A DNA stretch of 5,051 nucleotides from Candidatus Kuenenia stuttgartensis (lineage in GTDB: Bacteria; Planctomycetota; Planctomycetia; Isosphaerales; Isosphaeraceae): positions 1 through 5,051 of the forward strand of contig CAMBZY010000280.1 in the NCBI GenBank assembly GCA_945872325.1. The letters run 5' to 3'. This document shows, piece by piece, positions 1 through 5,051 of this stretch (position 1 is its first letter; each line of letters opens with the position of its first letter). Both the position numbers and the translations under genes were made by a program. The notes below the pieces were generated by a model. It had not been told where the DNA came from. It was given only the letters and a program-made list of their open reading frames with translations, and did not search any database.

Positions 1-6
1 TAAAAA

Positions 7-906
7 ATGAGGCATGGAGCCTTGGCTGTGTCAGAATCCTTAAATAAACCCGATTTCGGGTTGACCGACCTTCCGAGCCTGTCGATTTTGATACCAGCCC
101 ACAATGAAGCGGCTGGGCTTGCGACTTTACTGCCTGCCATTTTGGACGTTTTCAAGGCTTGGCCCAATCCACCCGTCTGGGAAGTGATCGTGGTTGACGA
201 CGGCTCAACTGATTCCACGAGCCAGATTGTGGCCCATTTTTCCGTATCTGAACCACGTCTGAAACTGGTTAAAAATCATCGGCAAAGTGGTCAGTCCACA
301 GCACTTGCAATCGCCACAAAACATGCGGGTGGACAATGGCTGGCCACGCTCGATGCCGATGGACAGAATGACCCTGCCGACATCCCCCGACTCTGGGCGG
401 AAGCGTGCGAGTCGAATTCGGATGCCGTTCTGGGCTGGCGTGAAAAGCGTCAGGATAACCACCGCACCCGATGGGTCAGCAAGATTGCCAACAGGGTCAG
501 AAATTGGGTCCTCGGGCAAGAGATTCGCGACACCGGTTGTTCCACCCGACTCTTGAAAGCCTCTCTGGTGAACGAGTTGCCGCGATTTGAAGGCTGGCAC
601 CGGTTCCTTGGCCCAATGCTGGCGGCACGTGGTGCAAAAATGACTCAAATTGCGGTGAAGCATCACCCGCGTTCCAACGGAACTTCGCACTATCATTGGC
701 GTAATCGAGGATTGAAGGTCGTGATCGATCTTCTTGGTGTGGCATGGCTTAACCGCCGCCAATTGCGATTCGACCACGCTTTGTTCCCGACAGATATCAG
801 AGCCGATTCAGGCCATAAATTCGTCCCTCCACCGGCACATTTCAGACCATCGGAATTTCAGGGACAATTCTCAGAACATCCATCAGCCCAGAGGTTTGAA
901 TCATGA
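7..906 (+). CDS. Family 2 glycosyltransferase (polyprenyl-phosphate sugar transferase type)
   Basis: This protein likely transfers a sugar from a nucleotide donor to a polyprenyl phosphate at the cytoplasmic face of the membrane, as DPM1/ArnC-like GT2 enzymes do; donor and acceptor cannot be read from the sequence. The GT-A fold is clear. SILIPAHNEA (residues 26-35) begins the nucleotide-binding strand, VVDDGSTD (62-69) supplies donor-binding acidic residues, and LDADGQNDP (115-123) holds the metal-binding DxD. Further family features are DTGCSTRLLK (175-184), HRFLGPMLAARG (198-209) and HHPRSNGTSHY (219-229), the last corresponding to the HRPR..G.SKY signature of this subgroup. No C-terminal transmembrane helices follow. 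The last 45 residues are polar with no recognised domain. An in-frame TAA lies at 1-3, so ATG at 7 is the most upstream start possible. A GTG at 28, eight bases after GGAG (16-19), is a plausible alternative. The stop overlaps the LAB_N gene, so the two products probably work together. Confidence 0.9.
   Translation: MRHGALAVSESLNKPDFGLTDLPSLSILIPAHNEAAGLATLLPAILDVFKAWPNPPVWEVIVVDDGSTDSTSQIVAHFSVSEPRLKLVKNHRQSGQSTALAIATKHAGGQWLATLDADGQNDPADIPRLWAEACESNSDAVLGWREKRQDNHRTRWVSKIANRVRNWVLGQEIRDTGCSTRLLKASLVNELPRFEGWHRFLGPMLAARGAKMTQIAVKHHPRSNGTSHYHWRNRGLKVVIDLLGVAWLNRRQLRFDHALFPTDIRADSGHKFVPPPAHFRPSEFQGQFSEHPSAQRFES
16..19 (+). promoter_or_regulatory. Possible ribosome binding site favouring a GTG start at 28
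   Basis: GGAG lies eight bases before the GTG at 28-30, in the glycosyltransferase frame. Using that start removes seven residues and leaves a protein that still begins well before the first GT2 motif. The region before ATG 7 is only six bases in this window, so the ribosome site of that start cannot be judged. Confidence 0.35.
890..894 (+). promoter_or_regulatory. Ribosome binding site of the LAB_N gene
   Basis: AGAGG sits inside the 3' end of the glycosyltransferase gene, eight bases before the ATG at 903. It supports that start and reinitiation or coupling at the ATGA overlap. Confidence 0.6.
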
Positions 907-1178
907 ATGCCTGGTCACAGTCGTTCGACAATTGGCTGATTCTGGGGTTGATGGGGCAGGGGGTATTCTCGGCCCGATTCCTGACCCAGTGGCTGGCCAG
1001 TGAACGGGCTGGCAAAAGCATCATCCCAACCTCATTCTGGTGGATGAGCCTTGTGGGCTCGATCATGCTCTTTATTTATGGCCTTCAGAGACGAGAACCT
1101 GTGCTGGTGATTGGTCAGTGTACAGGTCTTTGGATTTATGGGCGGAATCTCGCCTTGATCCGGAAAAATCGGGTCTGA
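903..1178 (+). CDS. Stand-alone LAB_N (lipid A biosynthesis N-terminal) domain membrane protein
   Basis: This is a 91-residue membrane protein made up almost entirely of the LAB_N domain. The domain takes its name from the N-terminus of some lipid-A-disaccharide synthases but often occurs alone. Conserved features are GQGVFSARFLTQW (residues 18-30), SE (33-34), a proline followed by FWWMSL (42-50), GQCTG (71-75) and YGRNL (79-83). Three hydrophobic segments are visible at about 11-23, 45-61 and 66-83, and the tail RKNRV is basic. It is not a broken lpxB: the domain is complete and no catalytic LpxB sequence follows in any frame. Its ATG overlaps the TGA of the glycosyltransferase by four bases, the usual arrangement for LAB_N proteins paired with polyprenyl-phosphate glycosyltransferases. 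A role as accessory, anchor or carrier for the lipid-linked sugar is inference. The product is sometimes annotated as an lpxB N-terminal domain protein; no LpxB activity should be assumed. Confidence 0.88.
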   Translation: MNAWSQSFDNWLILGLMGQGVFSARFLTQWLASERAGKSIIPTSFWWMSLVGSIMLFIYGLQRREPVLVIGQCTGLWIYGRNLALIRKNRV

Positions 1179-1189
1179 TCATGCACGAT

Positions 1190-1873
1190 TCAAGTGATTC
1201 GCTTGCCACATCGGGCGGCATTGGCTTCATCGTGGGCAGCACGGATCGGCCACGGAATCCGGCGATTGTCGGTGATCCGCTTTACCAGACTCAAAGCATC
1301 TTCAAGCCTACACTTATGGCCCACTGATATGAAAATAGGGGCCGTTTTCGCCTTGGTTCTGTATGCCACTCCAATTTGACGATCATCCAGCATCAGAGGG
1401 ACGCTTGCACCGGTTTTATTGGGCACTGGTTCGTGCGTCCCGCTGAGCTTGGTTTTGGCAAGTCCGATCGTCGGTTTATCAAGCCAAAGGCCCAAATGGC
1501 ACGCAATGCCCAAACTTCGCGGGTGGGCCAGGCCCTGGCCATCCACCACGACGGCGTCAAAATCTTGGCTGAGTCTTTCAATGGCTTTCAATAATGCCGG
1601 CACTTCGCGAAATGCCAGAAGGCCAGTCACATAGGGGAACCGGATCGGCTGAATCAGGGTGGACGATTCCAGAAGCATCTTTTCGTGCACGTCGCACACC
1701 ACGGCAGCGGCCGCCAGCCAGGTGGCGAACCGGTTCATACTGACATCGACCGCAAGCACGCGATGCACGCTTTGAGTGTCCAGGGGCGTGGTGGAGTCAA
1801 TCTTTTCAGCCAGTTCCGTCTGCAATTCCCGAGCCTCGGCGGGTGTCAAATCCCACCGATGCAGGCCACTCAT
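1190..1873 (-). CDS. nfi: Endonuclease V (deoxyinosine 3' endonuclease)
   Basis: Endonuclease V nicks DNA at the second phosphodiester bond 3' of deoxyinosine, starting repair of deaminated adenine in the cytoplasm. The 227-residue protein matches the normal bacterial size and spans the whole domain. All expected catalytic positions are present: D43 in AVDVS, E90 in LAFREVPAL, D111 in VVDGQGLAHPR, K140 in GLAKTKL and a histidine at 214 (RAAH). PYVTG (80-84) corresponds to the strand-separating wedge that carries the conserved tyrosine. SVGHK (184-187 region) matches the conserved GH motif near the C-terminus. The ATG overlaps the TGA of the upstream threonine aldolase gene by four bases, and there is no strong Shine-Dalgarno sequence before it, so translation probably depends on coupling. 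It is the last gene of the minus-strand block and converges on the LAB_N gene with 11 bases between stops. Confidence 0.95.
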   Translation of the reverse strand: MSGLHRWDLTPAEARELQTELAEKIDSTTPLDTQSVHRVLAVDVSMNRFATWLAAAAVVCDVHEKMLLESSTLIQPIRFPYVTGLLAFREVPALLKAIERLSQDFDAVVVDGQGLAHPRSLGIACHLGLWLDKPTIGLAKTKLSGTHEPVPNKTGASVPLMLDDRQIGVAYRTKAKTAPIFISVGHKCRLEDALSLVKRITDNRRIPWPIRAAHDEANAARCGKRIT

Positions 1874-2931
1874 GGGGCCATCCGCCAGATCGATTCCGCT
1901 GTCTGTTCAATGGCCGTTGCGGCTTGTTTGATCTGCGATTCATTCACATCGCGGTGCGTACAGGCCCTGACAACCTGCTCGCCCAGAGGAGCCACAAGAA
2001 CGCCTTTTTCTTTGAGTCGGGTCGCAAAATAGCGGGCAGATCCAAGCTGAGGGTCGATCTTGATCCAGACCAGGTTCGTTTCAGGCTCTCCAAATTCAAG
2101 AGCAATTCCTGGAGAGCTTTCGACCGATTTTGCCAACAGTTTTGCATGTTGATGATCGCTGCTCAAAGCTTCCACATAGCCATGCTCCAGCGCGAAAATG
2201 GCTGAAGCGGCCACCACTCCCACTTGTCGCATTCCACCGCCCATCGCCTTACGGAGTCGGTGGGCATCGCCTTCGATCAACTCTTTCGGGCCGACAATGG
2301 CCGAACCCATGGGGCACCCGAGTCCTTTGGAGAAACAGATGGCGATGGTGTCAAACGGAGCTGCAAGCTGGTTGAGGGAAAGGCCGCTGGCCACCGAAGC
2401 GTTCCAGAGTCTGGCCCCGTCAAGGTGGCGGGCCAGACCGTTGGTTTTAGCCCAGTCGCACATGGCCTGAACTCGATCCTGAGGAACCACCCTGCCGCCA
2501 GATCGGTTGTGCGTGTTTTCGAGAGAAAGCAGGCGTGAGCGTGCGTAATGATGGTCGCCGGGGCGAACTCCGGCCGAGGTCAGTGTCTGGAGATCCAGAA
2601 GTCCGTCAGGGCCACTCAGAGTGCGTGTGGAAACGCCCCAGAATCGGGCCAATCCGCCACCTTCCCACATGTAAACGTGGGCTTGAGGGTCGCAGATCAG
2701 CTCATCTCCAGGCTTGGTCTGGCATCCCACGCTGATCTGATTGGCCATGGTCCCGGTCGGTACAAACAGGGCGGACTCTTTCCCAAGTCGTTCAGCGATC
2801 ATCGATTCCAGACGCTTGACCGTGGGATCTTCACCAAAAACGTCGTCGCCAGTTTCAGCTCGCGCCATGGCGGCCAGCATTCCGGCTGAGGGACGTGTGA
2901 CTGTATCGCTCCGAAGATCAATCAGGGGCAT
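1870..2931 (-). CDS. ltaE: Low-specificity L-threonine aldolase (PLP-dependent)
   Basis: This cytoplasmic PLP enzyme of fold type I cleaves L-threonine or L-allo-threonine to glycine and acetaldehyde, and can feed glycine or one-carbon metabolism. The 353 residues cover the Beta_elim_lyase domain from end to end. DLRSDTVTRPS (residues 5-15) and GDDVFGEDP (28-36) form the typical N-terminus. PTGTMANQ (58-65) binds the cofactor phosphate, and H85 in QAHVY should stack on the pyridine ring. LENTHN (137-142) and HLDGARLWNA (169-178) follow, with D171 expected to contact the PLP ring nitrogen. K202 in FSKGLGCPMGS is the Schiff-base lysine. R323 in VRACTH probably binds the substrate carboxylate. 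The start is supported by the family-typical MPLIDLRSD beginning. A weak AAGG lies about ten bases upstream, and a good promoter lies at 2977-3005. Stereospecificity (L versus L-allo) cannot be read from the sequence. Its stop overlaps the endonuclease V start. Confidence 0.95.
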   Translation of the reverse strand: MPLIDLRSDTVTRPSAGMLAAMARAETGDDVFGEDPTVKRLESMIAERLGKESALFVPTGTMANQISVGCQTKPGDELICDPQAHVYMWEGGGLARFWGVSTRTLSGPDGLLDLQTLTSAGVRPGDHHYARSRLLSLENTHNRSGGRVVPQDRVQAMCDWAKTNGLARHLDGARLWNASVASGLSLNQLAAPFDTIAICFSKGLGCPMGSAIVGPKELIEGDAHRLRKAMGGGMRQVGVVAASAIFALEHGYVEALSSDHQHAKLLAKSVESSPGIALEFGEPETNLVWIKIDPQLGSARYFATRLKEKGVLVAPLGEQVVRACTHRDVNESQIKQAATAIEQTAESIWRMAP

Positions 2932-3045
2932 GATTCCATCGCCTTTTTTATTTGATACATGTTTCGACTTGAGATCATCATAACAGCCTAAATTTCATTT
3001 GTGAACGATTGGACTGAGCAGATTCATCGATTCGCATCGACAGTT
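2932..3045. other. Intergenic region between threonine aldolase and DUF1501 genes
   Basis: This is the only sizeable non-coding gap in the window. It holds the predicted threonine aldolase promoter and an AT-rich leader of roughly 39 bases ending in a run of A residues on the minus strand before the start codon. The half nearest the DUF1501 stop contains a 5-bp TCGAT/ATCGA hairpin (3027-3040) with a GCGA tetraloop on the minus strand but no following T run. A proper intrinsic terminator for DUF1501 is therefore not evident, and readthrough into the aldolase gene is possible. Confidence 0.7.
2977..3005 (-). promoter_or_regulatory. Predicted sigma70-type promoter for ltaE-nfi
   Basis: On the minus strand TTCACA (3005-3000) matches the -35 consensus at five of six positions. 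It is followed by a 17-base spacer and TATGAT (2982-2977), which also matches at five of six. A TG one base before the -10 box makes it an extended -10. Transcription would begin near 2970, giving a leader of about 39 bases before the aldolase ATG. The assignment rests on general bacterial consensus; planctomycete promoters are less well characterised. Confidence 0.55.
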
Positions 3046-4464
3046 TCAGAACAGTCCTTTGACGGGCTCACCCAGTGAAGACTTCAGGATCTGGCCCTTC
3101 AGGTCTTTAAACTCCGAACCTGGATGGATCCCAAGCAGAGCGAGAATAGTGGAATGGAGGTCGGGCGGGCTGACCGGCTTGTCCGTCACATAAGCGGCCC
3201 GATTGTCAGTCGATCCGTACACAGAACCACCCTTAATACCTGCCCCAGCAAGCAGTACGGAATAAGCGTTCGGCCAGTGGTCGCGACCGGAAGCATCGGT
3301 CGCAGCATTCATCACCACACGTCCGATTCGCGGAGTTCTGCCGAATTCGCCCATGACGACCACGAGCGTTTCGTCGAGTATTCCGCGCGAATCAAGGTCG
3401 TCCAAAAGTGCGCTTAAGGATTGGTCAAATGGTGGCAGAAGCTTGTTTTTAAGGGAGTTGAAATTGTCTTTGTGCGTATCCCAGAACGGGCTTTTGACAT
3501 CACTTCCATCGTTGTGCCAGTTCACTTGAACCAGCTTTGTGCCGGCTTCCACCAATCGGCGAGAGAGCAGCAAGCCTTGTCCAAGTGCATGATTCCCATA
3601 GCTTTGACGCACATGGGCCGGCTCTTCATGAAGTGCGAACGCTTTTCTTGCTTTGGGTGATGTGACAAGCCCCCGGGCCAGCGAATGGAGCGATCCAAAG
3701 ACGTCGGATTCCGCCGATTTCGCAATCTGCCTGTCAATCGACTCCAGCAAACGGGCCCGATCCGCAATTCTGCCAGGGGCGATGGGGGTTTCGATCCTCA
3801 ATGCTTCTGGAATCAGATTTCCGGAAAGGTCGGGTTTGACCAGCCATGGGGTAGCGGCCTGGCCCAACCGGCCTCCACGTTCGCCTGCATAATCGCTGGG
3901 CAGGTCGAGGAATCGGTTCCACCTTGGGAGGGTAATCGCAGGAGGAATTTCATGGGTGGATTGACTCGAAAAATGCGACACCAAGGCCCCGATACCTGGG
4001 AAATCATCGGGAGTGGGTGGAGCATCAAGGTCGGGCCTGCTGTGCTTTTGGCCTGTGAGCATGTAATAAAGGCCCCAGCCATGCCTTGGATGCTCGTGAT
4101 GCATGCTTCTGAGGATTTGAAACTTGTCCATTCTTTGCGATAATAACGGCAGATGTTCGCAGATTTGAATGCCTGGAACGTTGGTGTCAATCGGCTTGAA
4201 CTCGCCCCGGAATTCAAGGGGGGCGTCAGGTTTCATATCAAATAGGTCGATTTGACTGGGCCCACCAAACAGGAAAATTAAAATGCAACTCTTGGCTTTT
4301 CCAAACGGGAAATTCTTCTCCGGCTTTTGCTCAGTAGATTGCGCTAATAATTGATCGATACCGAGGCCAAAGTAAGATAATGAGCCAATATGGAGCAGCG
4401 AACGCCGATTTAATCCGGCAGATGCATTTGTTTCAGATGTGTTTGGGTAATGGAATTGGATCAT
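3046..4464 (-). CDS. DUF1501 domain-containing protein, twin-arginine-type leader
   Basis: This is a full-length (472 residues) member of DUF1501, a family abundant in planctomycetes and related to the alkaline phosphatase/sulfatase superfamily; its substrate is not known. The N-terminus LNRRSLLHIGSLSYFGLGI (18-36) resembles a Tat signal and suggests folded export. Family landmarks follow in order: CILIFLFGGPSQIDLFDMKP (60-79), a histidine-rich HHEHPRHGW (122-130), the NWHNDG region (315-320), GEFGRTPRI (372-380) and GRDHWPN (393-399). PPDLHSTILALLGI (433-446) closes the domain. Candidate metal or catalytic residues by analogy with the superfamily are D73, D76, D395, H396 and H437; this is inference. 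The gene begins 15 bases after the Uma2 stop and has no recognisable Shine-Dalgarno sequence. DUF1501 genes usually sit next to a DUF1549/DUF1553 cytochrome-like partner, and none is in the window. The first 200 bases of the gene are more AT-rich than the remainder. Confidence 0.93.
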   Translation of the reverse strand: MIQFHYPNTSETNASAGLNRRSLLHIGSLSYFGLGIDQLLAQSTEQKPEKNFPFGKAKSCILIFLFGGPSQIDLFDMKPDAPLEFRGEFKPIDTNVPGIQICEHLPLLSQRMDKFQILRSMHHEHPRHGWGLYYMLTGQKHSRPDLDAPPTPDDFPGIGALVSHFSSQSTHEIPPAITLPRWNRFLDLPSDYAGERGGRLGQAATPWLVKPDLSGNLIPEALRIETPIAPGRIADRARLLESIDRQIAKSAESDVFGSLHSLARGLVTSPKARKAFALHEEPAHVRQSYGNHALGQGLLLSRRLVEAGTKLVQVNWHNDGSDVKSPFWDTHKDNFNSLKNKLLPPFDQSLSALLDDLDSRGILDETLVVVMGEFGRTPRIGRVVMNAATDASGRDHWPNAYSVLLAGAGIKGGSVYGSTDNRAAYVTDKPVSPPDLHSTILALLGIHPGSEFKDLKGQILKSSLGEPVKGLF

Positions 4465-4479
4465 TGTTTTCTATGAGAG

Positions 4480-5037
4480 TCAGTCGAAAAGTGAGTCGAC
4501 TGGCAACTTCGAGCCTGATAATACGGGCTCGGCATGAGCGATTTCACCACGACGAAATTCGAGAGGCGATTCAGGAGATCCCGCTAAATAGAGACGAATC
4601 ACCACAGGGCCATCCGGATCAACATCCCAGACTGCTTTTGTACCGGCAGCGAAATAGTCCTGACGTTTTTCCGCCATTCGCTGGAGCGACTTTGGCCCCT
4701 TGTCATTTTTTGAGCGAATTTCGACTGCAAATGTCGGTGCTTCAGGTAGAAAGTCGTCAGGGTTCTGAGGAATTTCGCCAGTGTAATAACTGCTGTCCGG
4801 AGAGAATGACTTGCGGTGTGGCAAATCGCAAAGAAAGCCTCCACCGTCACCACATGCAAATCCAGAGCGGGTTGACCTTTCATAGAGTCTTAATGATTCG
4901 ACAATCGTGTCGTTCATTCTTAGATGGCGAAATCCAGATGGGCTCATCGTTTCAATCTTTCCATGAACTAATTCCGCCTTGCCTTCAACCAAATATAAGT
5001 CTTCGATTGTGGCCTGAGTTTTTTCTACAGTGGACAT
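4480..5037 (-). CDS. Uma2 family protein (putative PD-(D/E)XK nuclease)
   Basis: This 185-residue protein belongs to Uma2 (formerly DUF820), a restriction-endonuclease-like family multiplied in cyanobacteria and planctomycetes; no cellular role is established. The N-terminal part contains AELVHGKIETMSPSG (21-35), the family-typical segment with a conserved glutamate. The nuclease-like core shows SPDSSYY (79-85) with D81, then PTFAVEIRSKND (101-112) with E106. RMAEKRQDYFAAGTKAVWDVDP (120-141 region) supplies a probable catalytic lysine, K124, and the family-typical tryptophan before a DP turn. All three acidic/basic positions are therefore present, so it could be active. The start is well supported by AGGAGG six bases upstream. 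Length is normal for the family. The stop lies 15 bases before the DUF1501 start on the same strand, suggesting co-transcription. GC content here is around 42-52 % by hand count on sampled lines, lower than in the aldolase and glycosyltransferase genes. Confidence 0.88.
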   Translation of the reverse strand: MSTVEKTQATIEDLYLVEGKAELVHGKIETMSPSGFRHLRMNDTIVESLRLYERSTRSGFACGDGGGFLCDLPHRKSFSPDSSYYTGEIPQNPDDFLPEAPTFAVEIRSKNDKGPKSLQRMAEKRQDYFAAGTKAVWDVDPDGPVVIRLYLAGSPESPLEFRRGEIAHAEPVLSGSKLPVDSLFD

Positions 5038-5043
5038 CTCCAG

Positions 5044-5049
5044 CCTCCT
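5044..5049 (-). promoter_or_regulatory. Strong ribosome binding site of the Uma2 gene
   Basis: A perfect AGGAGG on the minus strand lies six bases before the ATG at 5037-5035. It is by far the strongest Shine-Dalgarno sequence in the window and fixes the Uma2 start. Confidence 0.8.
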
Positions 5050-5051
5050 CA

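Noticed and set aside
205..777. 190-codon open frame on the minus strand inside the glycosyltransferase gene
   Set aside because: It is antisense to a gene with clear GT2 motifs, and its translation is rich in R, P and C with no recognisable domain.
903..1178. Possible truncated lpxB remnant
   Set aside because: The LAB_N domain is complete, ends naturally, and is a known stand-alone architecture next to GT2 genes; no LpxB catalytic sequence follows.
1191..1205. Hairpin CAAGTG-ATT-CGCTTG just after the LAB_N stop, considered as a terminator
   Set aside because: The six-pair stem includes one G-T pair and a three-base loop, and no T run follows, so it does not meet the pattern of an intrinsic terminator.
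1843..2205. 120-codon open frame on the + strand across the ltaE-nfi junction
   Set aside because: It is antisense to two well-supported genes and has no recognisable domain.
3027..3040. TCGAT/ATCGA hairpin with a GCGA tetraloop after the DUF1501 stop
   Set aside because: The stem is only five pairs and no T run follows on the minus strand, so a terminator is not supported.
3685..4143. 152-codon open frame on the + strand opposite the DUF1501 gene
   Set aside because: It lies wholly antisense to a full-length conserved gene and shows no motif or supporting context.
3813..4217. 134-codon open frame on the minus strand in another phase of the DUF1501 gene
   Set aside because: It is a same-strand shadow; the DUF1501 frame carries all family motifs without interruption, so there is no frameshift to explain.
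5049..5051. TGA on the minus strand at the window edge as the stop of an upstream overlapping gene
   Set aside because: Three bases at the edge cannot be assigned to a frame, and a chance occurrence within the AGGAGG context is just as likely.

Overview
This window carries six protein-coding genes, all apparently intact, packed almost without gaps. There is no RNA gene, CRISPR array, insertion sequence or prophage signature that I can support. The gene content points to a planctomycete. A DUF1501 protein with a twin-arginine-type leader and a Uma2-family protein are both families greatly expanded in that phylum. Hand counts on sampled lines give roughly 42-65 % GC, which fits a moderate-GC member such as a Planctopirus-like organism. 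The genus is a guess; the phylum is a reasonable inference.

Layout. On the + strand (7-1178) a family 2 glycosyltransferase of the dolichyl/undecaprenyl-phosphate sugar transferase type is followed, with a 4-base ATGA overlap, by a 91-residue membrane protein consisting only of the LAB_N domain. These two genes converge on a minus-strand block, with just 11 bases between the stop codons. Reading the minus strand from the right edge, the order is: a Uma2-family putative nuclease (5037-4480), a DUF1501 secreted protein (4464-3046), a 113-base intergenic gap with a good sigma70-type promoter, a low-specificity L-threonine aldolase (2931-1870), and endonuclease V (1873-1190). The last gene overlaps the aldolase stop by 4 bases.

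How they work together. The glycosyltransferase and LAB_N protein probably form a lipid-linked sugar transfer module at the cytoplasmic membrane; the third gene often seen with such pairs (an ArnT/GT39-type transferase) is not present downstream. Threonine aldolase and endonuclease V look translationally coupled and driven from the promoter at 2977-3005, although no biochemical link between them is known to me. Uma2 and DUF1501 are 15 bases apart and may be co-transcribed, but this pairing is not the usual DUF1501 context. The section around 4260-5040 is visibly more AT-rich than the rest.

I did not find a convincing new biological system here. The findings are modest context observations and are scored accordingly.
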